A stretch of 64,000 nt of DNA from Marinomonas hwangdonensis (GCF_003721245.1 NZ_RIZG01000001.1:372001-436000); one strand, 5' to 3'. Shown: positions 29,587 to 38,650, numbered from the stretch's first letter. Notes: generated by a model from the sequence alone, not told the origin. Program-made: numbers and translations.

Positions 29587-30948
29587 TTAAGCAATCCAAA
29601 TCTGTTGCACGTTGACAAACTCCCGTATGCCTTGCGGGCCAAGTTCACGACCATAGCCAGATTTACCAATCCCGCCCGATGGCAATCTAGGGTCGCTTTT
29701 TACGATGCCATTGACGGCAATTTGTCCTGATTCCAGTGTTTTAATCGCTCGATCTATGGTCGCTTGATTACTGGTCCAAATGCTAGCGCCTAAGCCATAC
29801 TCCGTGTCGTTTGCCAGTTCCAGCGCTTGATCAATCGTCTCAATCGGCGTCACGCTGAGCACTGGCCCAAAGGTCTCCTCTTCAAACACCGTCATGCCGG
29901 GTTTGACGTCGACTAATAACGTTGGTGGATAAAAGAATCCCGAACGAGATGGCAAATCGCCTCCGGTTAAACAGCGCGCACCGGCGTCGATGCTTTGCGA
30001 TACTTGGCGATGCAGCTGATCACGCAAATCTTCTCTCGCCAATGGACCTAGATTGTTATTTTCGTCTCTTGGGTCACCGCATTTAAGTTTGCTAAAACGT
30101 TGTCGAAGCGCTTCACACACCTCGTTGTAAATGGATTTTTCAACAAACAAACGCTTCACAGCGATACAGGATTGCCCCGCGTTAATCATCCTCGACAAGG
30201 TAATAATGTCGAGGGCTTTTTCCAGATCCGCATCGGCCATTAATATACAAGGATCGGAACCGCCAAGTTCTAATACGGCGGGCTTTAATCCCGCTGCGGC
30301 TTGCGAGGCAATAAATTGTCCCGCTTTGCTAGAACCCGTAAACGACACGGCTTTCACTTTCGGGTGATCGATCATTTTACTGGCTACCGAGTTAGGTACT
30401 GCCAGATTGGCGACTGCGTTTTCAGGTACGCCAGCTTGATATAAACATTCGACCAATTTGTTTGCTGTGGCTGGCACATTCGGGTCGGCTTTTAATACAC
30501 AAGTATTGCCAGCCATTAAGGCTGGAGCCAGAAAGCGCAATGCCAACCAAACCGGTGCGTTCCAAGGCAAGATGCCCAGAACCGTGCCGAGAGGCGGGTA
30601 TTGCACATAACTGTGGCTCGCGTCGGATTCCAGCGATTCGGACGCTAGAAAATCGGCACCGTGTTCGGCATAGTAGTCAGCACACCAGGCGCTTTTCTCC
30701 ACTTCGGCAAGGCCTTCCTTTATTGGTTTGCCCATTTCTAACGCCATTAAATTGGCCAGTTCGTTTTGGTTGTCCCGTAACGAAGCCGCTACGGCTTTTA
30801 ACACAGCCGTTCGCTTAGCAAAGCTTTTGGCTTTCCATTCCGTGAAGCCATTCGCCACTTTATCGATGATGGCGTGTGCCTGTTCTAAGCTTAATGACGG
30901 GCTCGGTGGTAGGGCTTGGCCTGTGGTTGGATTGATGGTTTCTAACAT
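29587..30948 (-). CDS. doeC: Aldehyde dehydrogenase of ectoine catabolism (DoeC-like)
   Basis: A 453-residue NAD(P)-dependent aldehyde dehydrogenase with the catalytic Cys261 in NAGQSCIAVKR, the Glu-containing AVLELGGSDP and the C-terminal EEETFGPVLSV. By sequence alone it looks like a succinate-semialdehyde dehydrogenase. Its position as last gene of the ectoine operon points to DoeC, which oxidises aspartate semialdehyde to aspartate after transamination of diaminobutyrate. ATG 30948 is chosen over GTG 30954 because GAGG precedes it by 5 bases. The gap to doeA is 12 bases, so the two are cotranscribed. The strong hairpin at 29533-29563 ends the operon. Confidence 0.88.
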   Translation of the reverse strand: MLETINPTTGQALPPSPSLSLEQAHAIIDKVANGFTEWKAKSFAKRTAVLKAVAASLRDNQNELANLMALEMGKPIKEGLAEVEKSAWCADYYAEHGADFLASESLESDASHSYVQYPPLGTVLGILPWNAPVWLALRFLAPALMAGNTCVLKADPNVPATANKLVECLYQAGVPENAVANLAVPNSVASKMIDHPKVKAVSFTGSSKAGQFIASQAAAGLKPAVLELGGSDPCILMADADLEKALDIITLSRMINAGQSCIAVKRLFVEKSIYNEVCEALRQRFSKLKCGDPRDENNNLGPLAREDLRDQLHRQVSQSIDAGARCLTGGDLPSRSGFFYPPTLLVDVKPGMTVFEEETFGPVLSVTPIETIDQALELANDTEYGLGASIWTSNQATIDRAIKTLESGQIAVNGIVKSDPRLPSGGIGKSGYGRELGPQGIREFVNVQQIWIA

Positions 30949-30960
30949 AATCACCTCGTA

Positions 30961-32241
30961 TCAACTGGCTGCTTTTTCGGCTTGCTTGGCATGTGATTTG
31001 GCTTTTTTACTCTCTTCTTGTGCTGGCGGTGTATTGGACAGATCAATAGCGAGTTTTGTTGTTTCTTGTCCAGTGCTTAGGGCTTTAACGGTGAAATCTC
31101 GATCTAAGTTAAAGAAAGAACGACAACCGTCTTCGGTGATTTCAATGGTGTCTGAAATTCCGCAGGTTTTATTGCCTTCAATCCCCCACATCCATGGAAT
31201 CATATGAAAAGTCATGCCAGGTTTTAGCACCGCAGAATTACCTTGTTTCAAGCTGATGATATAGCCTTCATCCCAGCTGGGTGGGAAGGCGATGCCAATG
31301 GAGTAACCGGATCGCGTGATTAAACTCGCACCCACTTGGTTGTCCATAATGATATTGCGCACCATGTTGTCTACGTCCGACACCGTCATACCTGGCTGCA
31401 CCACACGATGAATTTCATTGAGCGCGCGTTTCATGACTTCTTGCGACTGATACATGGCATCGGATAGTTCACCAAGAATCACAGTGCGCATCATGGCGGT
31501 GTGGTAACGACGATAACAACCGCCCACCTCTAAAAAGACGTGCTCATTGGGTTGTACAGCTCTGCCTTCAAAAGTGGCATGACCAATCATGGTTCTTGGT
31601 CCAGAAGTGACGTACGGCATAACGGCGGGCGTTTCACCGCCAGCACGGAACATGGCGGCCGCGATTTCAGCGCCTATTTCATTTTCGGTAACACCGGGAC
31701 GACAAATTTCAATGCCCGCTTTCATGCCTGCTTCGGTTGCCAACGCGGCGCGACGCATAATGGCGATTTCTTCTTGCGATTTGCAGATTCGGCCTTCTTC
31801 CACAATGCCGAAGCAATCCATGAGTTTGGCGTTCTTTAAAGTGGTATGAATGCAATCCTGCTGGTATGCAGGGAAAAAGTAACTGTTGCGTTCATAACCA
31901 ATGCGTTTGTCGGCCAAACCAAATTCGCGTAGGGCGTCCACCAACATTTGAATGGCATCCCCCGTATCTGGGTAAGGACGCGTTAATTCGACCCAAGTAC
32001 GAGCAAAAATATTTGATTCTTCCAAGACCCGAGTGATCATGAAGGGCTCTTTTTCGAGTGGAATGACCAGCGCCTGAAAAAAGGAATAGCCTGTGGTTTG
32101 ATAGTCGGTTAAATAGGTAATATTTTCCGGATCGGTGACCACGACGGCATCCAAACGGCGCTCGGCAATGCGAGCGCGCAGTTCACCCAAGCGGCGCTGA
32201 TATTCTGCAAAAGTAAAGGTCATGTCATCGCGTTCAATCAT
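30961..32241 (-). CDS. doeA: Ectoine hydrolase DoeA (M24 family)
   Basis: A protein of 426 residues of the M24 (creatinase/Xaa-Pro peptidase) fold. The N-terminal creatinase-like domain contains RRLGELRARIAERRLDAVVV, and the pita-bread domain contains TSGPRTMIGHATFEG, NEHVFLEVGGCYRRYHTAMM and PGMTFHMIPWMWG. DoeA/EutD opens the ectoine ring to N-acetyl-diaminobutyrate, and this operon context supports that over a peptidase. The ATG overlaps the doeD stop by four bases, showing translational coupling. The last 25 residues are Lys/Ala/Ser-rich (EESKKAKSHAKQAEKAAS), unusual for the fold and probably a disordered tail. Confidence 0.88.
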   Translation of the reverse strand: MIERDDMTFTFAEYQRRLGELRARIAERRLDAVVVTDPENITYLTDYQTTGYSFFQALVIPLEKEPFMITRVLEESNIFARTWVELTRPYPDTGDAIQMLVDALREFGLADKRIGYERNSYFFPAYQQDCIHTTLKNAKLMDCFGIVEEGRICKSQEEIAIMRRAALATEAGMKAGIEICRPGVTENEIGAEIAAAMFRAGGETPAVMPYVTSGPRTMIGHATFEGRAVQPNEHVFLEVGGCYRRYHTAMMRTVILGELSDAMYQSQEVMKRALNEIHRVVQPGMTVSDVDNMVRNIIMDNQVGASLITRSGYSIGIAFPPSWDEGYIISLKQGNSAVLKPGMTFHMIPWMWGIEGNKTCGISDTIEITEDGCRSFFNLDRDFTVKALSTGQETTKLAIDLSNTPPAQEESKKAKSHAKQAEKAAS

Positions 32242-33497
32242 GCGGCTTCCTCCATTACAAAACGTACGGCGTCTTTCAAAATATCCAACCCTTCCGCGAG
32301 ATCCGCTTCAGGGATGGTTAATGGTGGAATAATCTTCAATACCCGGCCGCCACTACCGCAAGCGCCAAGCATCAAGCCTTTATGGAAACAGCGTTGTACG
32401 ACTTTCGCCGCCATGTCACCGCTCCCCATGTCTAAACCAAGGATCAGACCTTTGCCGCGCAGTTCTTTCGCACTGTTTTCGCTAACCAGTGGCTCTAATG
32501 CATCGCGTACTGTTTTGACTTTTTCCATGACTTCGTTCATTAGCTTGTTATCGTCAAAGTAGCTCAATGCAACTTCACCCGCTACAAAGGACAAGTTTTG
32601 CCCGCGGAAGGTGCCAGTGTGTTCGCCAGGCGACCAATGTTTATCCAAATCAGGGTGAACTAAGTTCATTGCCATTGGGGTACCTGCGCCGCCAATACCC
32701 TTGGCCAAGGTAATGATGTCTGGTTTGATACCCATGTCATCAAAACTGAAATAAGAACCAGTGCGGCCGCAGCCCACTTGAATGTCATCGACGATTAGTA
32801 CAGAACCAAACTCTTTGGCGAGTTTTTCTAGTTTCTGCATCCATGCTTTGCTGGCGACGTTGACACCACCTTCTGCTTGAATAGTTTCTACCATGAAAGC
32901 CGCTGGTGGCTTGATACCACTGGATGGGTCACGGTACTGATTACCTAAGGCATCTAACGCTGCGAGAGCGGCTTCATGATCGTGCTCTTGGTCAAACAAC
33001 TCATGGCTGACATGCAATAAAGGCACGCCAGAGGCTTGACGGAAATACTCGTTGGCCGTTGCGGCTAATGCGCCCAATGTCATGCCATGAAAACCTTGAC
33101 TAAAGGCGACAATGTTATGGCGTCCCGTGGCATTTCGAGCCAGTTTCATGGCGGCTTCGACCGCGTTGGTGCCGGTTGGCCCCATAAACTGCATACGATG
33201 GGGCATGTTTCTGGGTGCTAAAATCACATCGGTAAATTTCTGCATAAACTGCGCTTTCGCTTGCGTTTGCATATCTAAGCTGTGTAATACGCCGTCTTTT
33301 TGCAAATAATCGATCATGGCTGCTTTCATGTGCGGGTTGTTATGCCCGAAATTAAGCACCCCCGCACCCGCGAAGAAATCAATGTATTCCTTACCGTTTT
33401 CGTCAACTTGACGGGCGTTTTTTGCCGTAACAAAAACCGTTGGGTACGTGCGAGCGTAAGCTCGAATATTGGATTCTCGTTGTTCGAAAATAGTCAT
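32238..33497 (-). CDS. doeD: Diaminobutyrate-2-oxoglutarate aminotransferase (DoeD)
   Basis: A 419-residue class III PLP aminotransferase close to EctB. The EctB/DoeD-like N-terminus (RESNIRAYARTYPTVF, DFFAGAGVLNFGHNNPHM), GPTGTNAVEAAMKLAR, the cofactor-binding DDIQVGCGRTG and the Schiff-base Lys in TLAKGIGGAGTPMA are visible. EctB makes diaminobutyrate during ectoine synthesis, while DoeD removes its amino group during breakdown. The lack of ectA/ectC nearby and the four-base overlap with doeA favour DoeD. It follows doeB2 after 54 bases. Confidence 0.88.
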   Translation of the reverse strand: MTIFEQRESNIRAYARTYPTVFVTAKNARQVDENGKEYIDFFAGAGVLNFGHNNPHMKAAMIDYLQKDGVLHSLDMQTQAKAQFMQKFTDVILAPRNMPHRMQFMGPTGTNAVEAAMKLARNATGRHNIVAFSQGFHGMTLGALAATANEYFRQASGVPLLHVSHELFDQEHDHEAALAALDALGNQYRDPSSGIKPPAAFMVETIQAEGGVNVASKAWMQKLEKLAKEFGSVLIVDDIQVGCGRTGSYFSFDDMGIKPDIITLAKGIGGAGTPMAMNLVHPDLDKHWSPGEHTGTFRGQNLSFVAGEVALSYFDDNKLMNEVMEKVKTVRDALEPLVSENSAKELRGKGLILGLDMGSGDMAAKVVQRCFHKGLMLGACGSGGRVLKIIPPLTIPEADLAEGLDILKDAVRFVMEEAA

Positions 33498-33551
33498 AAC
33501 GTCTCCTAAAAAGGTCTTGTATCTATGACCTTTGGTTCGGTTTTTTGGGTT

Positions 33552-34739
33552 TTATTGCTTGGGTATTGAGTGTTTTGGTAGCGATTGATCAGTAAGGCCG
33601 GCAAGTTGGCAGAACCAACGGCAGACATCGGCAATCAATCGATCATTGAAATCGTAATGTGGACTGTGACAAGCCACACTGTGCGCATCGCCATCATTGC
33701 TGCCAATTAAGGCAAAGGCACCCGGAACGGCTTGTAGGTAATAGCTAAAATCTTCTGATGCCATGATTGGCAGAGCTTGCCCATGATGTAGTGCGGGTTC
33801 GCCGTACAACGACAGCCACTCTTTTCGAGCTCGGATGGCTTGTTCTTTATGATTGATAGTCGCCTGATAACGCATGTCATGTTCAATCGTACATTTCACA
33901 CCATAGGCGGCCGCGGTATAGGTGGCCACCTCGGAAATGTGTTGGTTGAGCTGTTGACGGGTATCCTCGTCAGGAACACGAATACTACCGCTTAACGTCG
34001 CCGTTTCTGGAATCACCGTTGGCGCAGTGCCGCCGTGTATTTGCGTGACACTGACCACGGCGGTGGCTTGTGGGGCAAGACGACGGCTGACGACTTGTTG
34101 TAAGGCTACATTGACCGCGCTGGCGGCCAGAATGGGATCGGCACACAGTTCTGGTTGGCTAGCGTGACCACCACGACCTTTGAATATCATATTGAAGGTG
34201 CCATTACCGCACATGACAATGTCGTCAGGACACGCCATGGTGCCATAAGGCAGGGCAGGCCAGTTGTGCCAGCCATAAATTGCGCCGACGTTCTCTAATG
34301 CGCCGTCTTTGATCATTTCGCGAGCACCGTGCAAGCCTTCTTCGGCTGGCTGAAAAATCAGCACAACCGGTTGGGGGAGTTCTGTTTCAAAGTGTTTTAA
34401 CCAACGTGCTGTTGCTAGCAAGGTGGCGGTGTGTCCATCGTGACCACAAGCGTGCATGCAGCCTTGATTGACGGATTGCCATGCTTTTCCAGTCTGCTCC
34501 TCAATGGGTAATGCATCCATATCGCCGCGCAAAGCAATCGCTGCGCCTTGAGCGTCTTTGTTGAGCCAAGCAATGGTGCCGGTGTCGGCGCAAGCGTGCC
34601 ATGGGATATCTAATGCATCAAGCTGACGGCGTACTAAGGATGCCGTATTTTTTTCCTGCCAACCGAGCTCAGGATGAGCGTGCAACTGCTTGCGCAGTTT
34701 TTCAGCGAAGAGAATGTTTTCTTGCCATAAATTCTGCAT
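33552..34739 (-). CDS. doeB2: M20 amidohydrolase, likely N-acetyl-diaminobutyrate deacetylase (DoeB2)
   Basis: A 395-residue zinc amidohydrolase of the M20 hippuricase/N-acyl-amino-acid type. Metal-site motifs are ALRGDMDALPIEEQTG, CMHACGHDGHTATLLATA, QPAEEGLHGAREM and the distal His in the CHSPHYDFND tail. In many marine bacteria an M20 enzyme of this kind (DoeB2) sits in the ectoine-degradation operon, where the AstE-like DoeB deacetylase would otherwise act on N-acetyl-diaminobutyrate. Its place as first gene of this operon supports that role; by homology alone it could be any N-acyl hydrolase. The classical DoeB, a transporter and a regulator (DoeX or EnuR type) are not next to it. Confidence 0.8.
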   Translation of the reverse strand: MQNLWQENILFAEKLRKQLHAHPELGWQEKNTASLVRRQLDALDIPWHACADTGTIAWLNKDAQGAAIALRGDMDALPIEEQTGKAWQSVNQGCMHACGHDGHTATLLATARWLKHFETELPQPVVLIFQPAEEGLHGAREMIKDGALENVGAIYGWHNWPALPYGTMACPDDIVMCGNGTFNMIFKGRGGHASQPELCADPILAASAVNVALQQVVSRRLAPQATAVVSVTQIHGGTAPTVIPETATLSGSIRVPDEDTRQQLNQHISEVATYTAAAYGVKCTIEHDMRYQATINHKEQAIRARKEWLSLYGEPALHHGQALPIMASEDFSYYLQAVPGAFALIGSNDGDAHSVACHSPHYDFNDRLIADVCRWFCQLAGLTDQSLPKHSIPKQ

Positions 34740-35268
34740 AACGCCTCCCTGAAAAAAGATTACATACGTAGCGAAATTTGAAAAGCTTCATACAGTAGTA
34801 ATTAAATAATGGTTAGGTTGCAAGTGTGAAAAATAATAATAAGGTCAATAAAATGTAGAAATGAAAATAAAATAAAAGAAAAGACACCAAAAAAAACGCT
34901 CAAAACAAACACATAGAAAAATATGTAAAAAATGAAAATATTTTTAAAAAATATTTTCGATAAATAATAAAAGGCTCTTTTATCTGCTCTAAAAATGCGC
35001 GTCAACGCCCGAAAAATAGGCGTTTAGCCGTCAAATTAATCTTTTTAAAGACATGTTAGGTCTAATGATTTGTTATGTAAGTAAAGTAGGCGTATTAATT
35101 TATAGGTCTAAATAGTGCTTAATAAAGCAAGCGTTAAAAAAGTCTTTTAAGAATTATTAGGTTAAATAGGGAGTGGGATGTTATTTATGACAATAAAGGT
35201 GTCATTGTATTTTGGGAGAGACCGTTAAGGTTCTTTCATAATTATATGGGTTTTTCATAATAGAATTG
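34740..35268. other. AT-rich leader region of the ectoine operon
   Basis: 529 bases between doeB2 (-) and the 3' end of the MFS gene (-). The section 34800-34980 is strikingly AT-rich with A-runs on the plus strand. A perfect 12-bp palindrome at 34934-34958 is listed separately. An ORF of 67 codons on the minus strand (34802-35005) is so rich in Phe and Ile that it looks like an AT artefact. The promoter of the operon is expected here. Confidence 0.5.
34934..34958. promoter_or_regulatory. Perfect palindrome upstream of doeB2
   Basis: GAAAATATTTTT and AAAAATATTTTC form perfect 12-bp arms around a single central A. It lies 195 bases before the doeB2 start, in the only promoter-bearing gap of the ectoine operon, and could be an operator. 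In such AT-rich DNA chance is possible, and the run of A and T lowers its information content. Confidence 0.35.
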
Positions 35269-36513
35269 TTATTTGGTATGAATATGAGAAACCACTGTGT
35301 TGTTTTGATACCTGATCTGTAAATACAAGAGCGCACCTGATAGCGCGCCTGCACAGGCTAACCCAAGCCAAAGCCAGTTATGATTTACTTCAGTAGATGA
35401 CAGTAACCAGCCGCTGCTAATATTGCCAATAAAGGCATAGAGCCCCCCAATACAGGAATACAAACCATAGTGACTGCCTAACTCTTTTGGAGAGCAAAAT
35501 TTAGGCACATAAGCGCCCAATAGCGGGAACACCAGCATGGAGCCGATACTAAAAAAGAGGGCACACATGACAAAAGGCAAGGCAGGTAACCATGGCACAC
35601 TGAAAATGAGCCAAAGATAGCCTGACCCCATTATCGTCATGCCTAATCCCATTCCTCGAGCGGTTCCTAAATGGGATTCTACAAAGCGGCTGACCGGCAT
35701 TTGCATTAATACCCCCATAATTGACGACGTGGCAAATACCCAGGTGATGATACTGACATCCTGTGTCACCACACGAATCTCATGGGGGATGGCAATGTAG
35801 AGCTGATGAAATAATAACTGATACATTGATCCGCATAATACGAACTGCATGAAAGCTTTGTGGGTTAGCATGCCTCCCCACTGCTGCCAAAATGCTTGGT
35901 TAGGTCTTTTTGAGCGTTCTTTTTGAGAGGCAAGTTCCGGCAGAAAGCGCCATTGAATCAGCAGCAATAAGGTAAATAGCCCAGCGGACATCAAACCCAC
36001 TAACGCAAAGTCAATATACAGTAGAGACAAACCCAATAGCGGCCCTAATAACATCCCCGCTTCCGATGTTAGGTTTTGCAGTGCGAAGACCTTGTCTCGG
36101 GCTTTTTGTTCGGGGTATTCCGAGGCCAGATAGGCTTGGCTGCTAGGGGTGAAAAGAGCACCAGCAAATCCCGAAAAAAACGCTCCTAGGAGTAACACAG
36201 GGATACTTTGACCGACACCCAATAAAGCAAAACCAATAATCCGAACGGCACAGCCGAGAAGAATTAAGCGTTTATAGCCTAGTCGGTCGCCAAGGGTGCC
36301 GCCCACTAAAAACAGCCCCTGCTGGCTTAATACTCTCAGCCCAATAATCACGCCAACATACCAACCACTGATGCCGACATTATGCTCTAGATGGTCGGCC
36401 AGATAAGGTAGCAGCATGTAAAAGCCGAGATTAAAGGTAAAGCCATTAATGACCAATACTTGACCTGCAGGAGAGAGCAGGCGCCAATCTCTTGAAAAGT
36501 GTCTTAAAGGCAT
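35269..36513 (-). CDS. MFS transporter in iron-chelate operon
   Basis: A 414-residue major facilitator with about 12 predicted helices, somewhat like MdtH/YajR-type drug or siderophore exporters. Motif A after helix 2 reads GGTLGDRLGYKRL, and FSGFAGALFTPSSQAYLASE matches the motif C region. Its start overlaps the end of the ABC ATPase gene by 10 bases, so it belongs to the same transcript. An MFS protein in such an operon may export a siderophore or carry chelate breakdown products, which is an inference. No terminator was recognised downstream. Confidence 0.85.
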   Translation of the reverse strand: MPLRHFSRDWRLLSPAGQVLVINGFTFNLGFYMLLPYLADHLEHNVGISGWYVGVIIGLRVLSQQGLFLVGGTLGDRLGYKRLILLGCAVRIIGFALLGVGQSIPVLLLGAFFSGFAGALFTPSSQAYLASEYPEQKARDKVFALQNLTSEAGMLLGPLLGLSLLYIDFALVGLMSAGLFTLLLLIQWRFLPELASQKERSKRPNQAFWQQWGGMLTHKAFMQFVLCGSMYQLLFHQLYIAIPHEIRVVTQDVSIITWVFATSSIMGVLMQMPVSRFVESHLGTARGMGLGMTIMGSGYLWLIFSVPWLPALPFVMCALFFSIGSMLVFPLLGAYVPKFCSPKELGSHYGLYSCIGGLYAFIGNISSGWLLSSTEVNHNWLWLGLACAGALSGALLYLQIRYQNNTVVSHIHTK

Positions 36514-37352
36514 ACGGTACGTTTAGGTTGTAAGTGTTGTGGCTGTAAGATGAGCTTCTGTGGTGTGAAACCAGGTCGAATGGTTCGAATAAAGGGAATG
36601 CCATAACTGTCTTTGGTGACTTCGGCATTGACATCATAAACCTCTTTCACCAAAGCAGGCGTTAGGATATCGCTTGGATGGCCACTGGCTACCACATGAC
36701 CATTTTTCAACACTAATAAGTTGTCGGCGTATTGGGCGGCTAGGTTAAGGTCATGGAGCACCATTAATGTGACCCAGCCCTGTTGTTTGGTTTGTGTGTC
36801 CAAATGGTCCAATAAGACATGCTGAAAATGCAGGTCTAGTGCACTGACAGGCTCATCCAACATCAATATTTTAGGGTTTCTCATTAAGGCTTGAGCGAAC
36901 AAAATCATCTGGCATTGTCCGCCACTCAGTTTATTTACTGGGCGGTTAGCAAGGTGTAATAAGCCAATTTTTTCTAGCGCTGTTAAGGCCTGTTTTATAA
37001 GCGAATCGTCCAGTCGTAACCCCAACGAATCTAATTGCCCTAATAGGACGACTTCAAGCGCACTGAGCTCTATATCAAGCCGAATGTCTTGCGGCATGTA
37101 ACCAAACTGCTCACGCCAGCGCGAGATTTGTTTACGCTTGATTAGATTGTGGTTGTTATTTAATGGGTCGAGAAAAGATATCTCGCCAGAGATCGGTTGT
37201 ATATCACCAAATAGAGTTTTTAATAAGGTGCTCTTACCTGTGCCGTTGGGCCCAATAATAACGTGCACTTTTCCAGGGTCGAGTGAAAAAGACATGTCTT
37301 TAGCAAGAGTTAGAGTATCTAACGTCACATTGAGCTTGTTGACTTTAAGCAT
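36504..37352 (-). CDS. FecE-type ABC transporter ATPase (iron-chelate uptake)
   Basis: A 282-residue ATPase with Walker A IIGPNGTGKSTLL, Q-loop YMPQDIRLDIELSALEVVLLG, signature LSGGQCQMILFAQALM and Walker B ILMLDEPVSALDLH. The length and the SALEVVLLG segment are typical of iron-siderophore, haem or cobalamin importers. It begins 3 bases after the permease stop and overlaps the MFS gene, so the three form one operon. The C-terminal 30 residues (FIRTIRPGFTPQKL) match FecE-like ends. Confidence 0.92.
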   Translation of the reverse strand: MLKVNKLNVTLDTLTLAKDMSFSLDPGKVHVIIGPNGTGKSTLLKTLFGDIQPISGEISFLDPLNNNHNLIKRKQISRWREQFGYMPQDIRLDIELSALEVVLLGQLDSLGLRLDDSLIKQALTALEKIGLLHLANRPVNKLSGGQCQMILFAQALMRNPKILMLDEPVSALDLHFQHVLLDHLDTQTKQQGWVTLMVLHDLNLAAQYADNLLVLKNGHVVASGHPSDILTPALVKEVYDVNAEVTKDSYGIPFIRTIRPGFTPQKLILQPQHLQPKRTVCL

Positions 37353-37355
37353 GAG

Positions 37356-38408
37356 TTAGCGCCTCTTTCCTAGAATCAGCCAAAAGAAGAAAGGCACACC
37401 TATAATTGCGGTGACAATACCGATAGGGAATAGCGCGCCAGGGACGATGATTTTTGACAAAACAGAGGCGCTAGATAAAAGAAAAGCACCAATTAAAAAC
37501 GACAAGGGTAAGAAAAAACGCTGATCTTCACCCACTAACATCTTGGCAATATTAGGAGCGACAATACCGATAAAGCCAATGATACCGACAAAGCTGGTTA
37601 CCGTAGCGGTCATTAAAGCAACAATGAAAAGGGTTTTTAGGCGCAACCGGCTCACGTTTACTCCTAAACTCTTGGCTCTTTCTTCTCCTAATCGCAACGC
37701 GGTCAATTTCCAAGCATCACGAATCAAGAAAAACATACAGACAGAAGTGATGCCGGCAATAATTGATAAGTTTGACCAAGATGCTTTGGATAAGCTGCCA
37801 AACAACCAGAATAAAATCTGCTGGCTTAATTCCGGAGAAGAAACAAACTGTACTAATGATAATAATGACTGGAATAGGAACAGTAAGGCGATCCCCGCAA
37901 GAATCAGCTGGCCTGAGCTGATGTGCCTCATGGTGGCTAACGCAAACAAAAAGGCAGCCGCCAGCATACAGCAGACAAAAGCACCTAAAGGAACCGCCAC
38001 ATTTGCATTCAGTCCCAATGAGCCAAAATAGAGAGTAAGTGCCGCGCCAAATCCTGCCGCCGCCGCCATGCCAAGCGTATACGGACTGGCCATAGGGTTG
38101 TTTAATAGAGTTTGCATCTCAGCACCGCCAACCCCCAGAACGCCACCGACAATGACTGCCATGATGGCAATGGGCAAACGCAGACTGGAGACAATGACTT
38201 TGGTTGTAGGATCTACTTCTACTGAGAAGCCAATTAAGTGCAGTAAAGCGTTGGCAACCTCTTTGACGTTGAGTAAAGAGGGCCCCGTAGCGATGTCCAA
38301 AACAAAAGAAGTGATTAACACAATAAGTAGAATGCCAATAACAGACCAGCGACGCTTTTCACTGCGTCGCTGATTTGAAATAGCATCAGAGAGTAGATCT
38401 GATTGCAT
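37356..38408 (-). CDS. FecCD-family iron-chelate ABC permease
   Basis: A permease of 350 residues with about ten hydrophobic segments. Family hallmarks are RLPIAIMAVIVGGVLGVGGA, NNPMASPYTLGMAAAAGFGA, RLGEERAKSLGVNVSRLRL and FIGFIGIVAPNIAKMLVGED, with the C-terminal LFPIGIVTAIIGVPFFFWLI. One permease gene is present, so it would work as a homodimer. It is the first gene of the operon. No substrate-binding protein or TonB receptor lies in the window, and these must be elsewhere. Two Fur-like sites occur in the leader region. Confidence 0.92.
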   Translation of the reverse strand: MQSDLLSDAISNQRRSEKRRWSVIGILLIVLITSFVLDIATGPSLLNVKEVANALLHLIGFSVEVDPTTKVIVSSLRLPIAIMAVIVGGVLGVGGAEMQTLLNNPMASPYTLGMAAAAGFGAALTLYFGSLGLNANVAVPLGAFVCCMLAAAFLFALATMRHISSGQLILAGIALLFLFQSLLSLVQFVSSPELSQQILFWLFGSLSKASWSNLSIIAGITSVCMFFLIRDAWKLTALRLGEERAKSLGVNVSRLRLKTLFIVALMTATVTSFVGIIGFIGIVAPNIAKMLVGEDQRFFLPLSFLIGAFLLSSASVLSKIIVPGALFPIGIVTAIIGVPFFFWLILGKRR

Positions 38409-38562
38409 AAATTATTTATCTGTTGGAACGCATCCTAACAGACGTTACTCCGAAATGTTGACGGCGAAAGTACCCATTTAGGTGACTGGAAAGTGATGTT
38501 TGCCTTTTTAACAAATACCAAAAAGCGACTATTTTTTTAAACCTTCAACAGAAGGTTTTATT

Positions 38563-38581
38563 GAGAATGATTTTGTTTTGC
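38563..38581. promoter_or_regulatory. Candidate Fur box
   Basis: GAGAATGATTTTGTTTTGC matches the 19-bp Fur consensus GATAATGATAATCATTATC at 12 positions, mainly in the left half. It lies 155 bases before the iron-chelate permease start. Confidence 0.4.
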
Positions 38582-38631
38582 ATCTTACAGATAGGTCAGA
38601 AATTATCAAGTACTTTATTAGGAATCAAGAT

Positions 38632-38650
38632 AGATTTAATAATCATTATT
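38632..38650. promoter_or_regulatory. Candidate Fur box (right-half match)
   Basis: The right part, ATAATCATTATT, matches the Fur consensus nearly perfectly (11 of 12), but the left 7 bases match poorly. It lies 224 bases before the permease start. Adjacent ATTATAAA extends the AT-rich tract. Confidence 0.4.

Noticed and set aside
32238-33497. EctB (ectoine synthesis) assignment for the aminotransferase
   Set aside because: The sequence alone would allow it, but no ectA or ectC is adjacent and the overlap with doeA places it in degradation.
34802-35005. 67-codon ORF in the ectoine-operon leader
   Set aside because: Its Phe/Ile-rich translation reflects AT-rich DNA. It has no clear ribosome site and no recognisable feature other than hydrophobicity.
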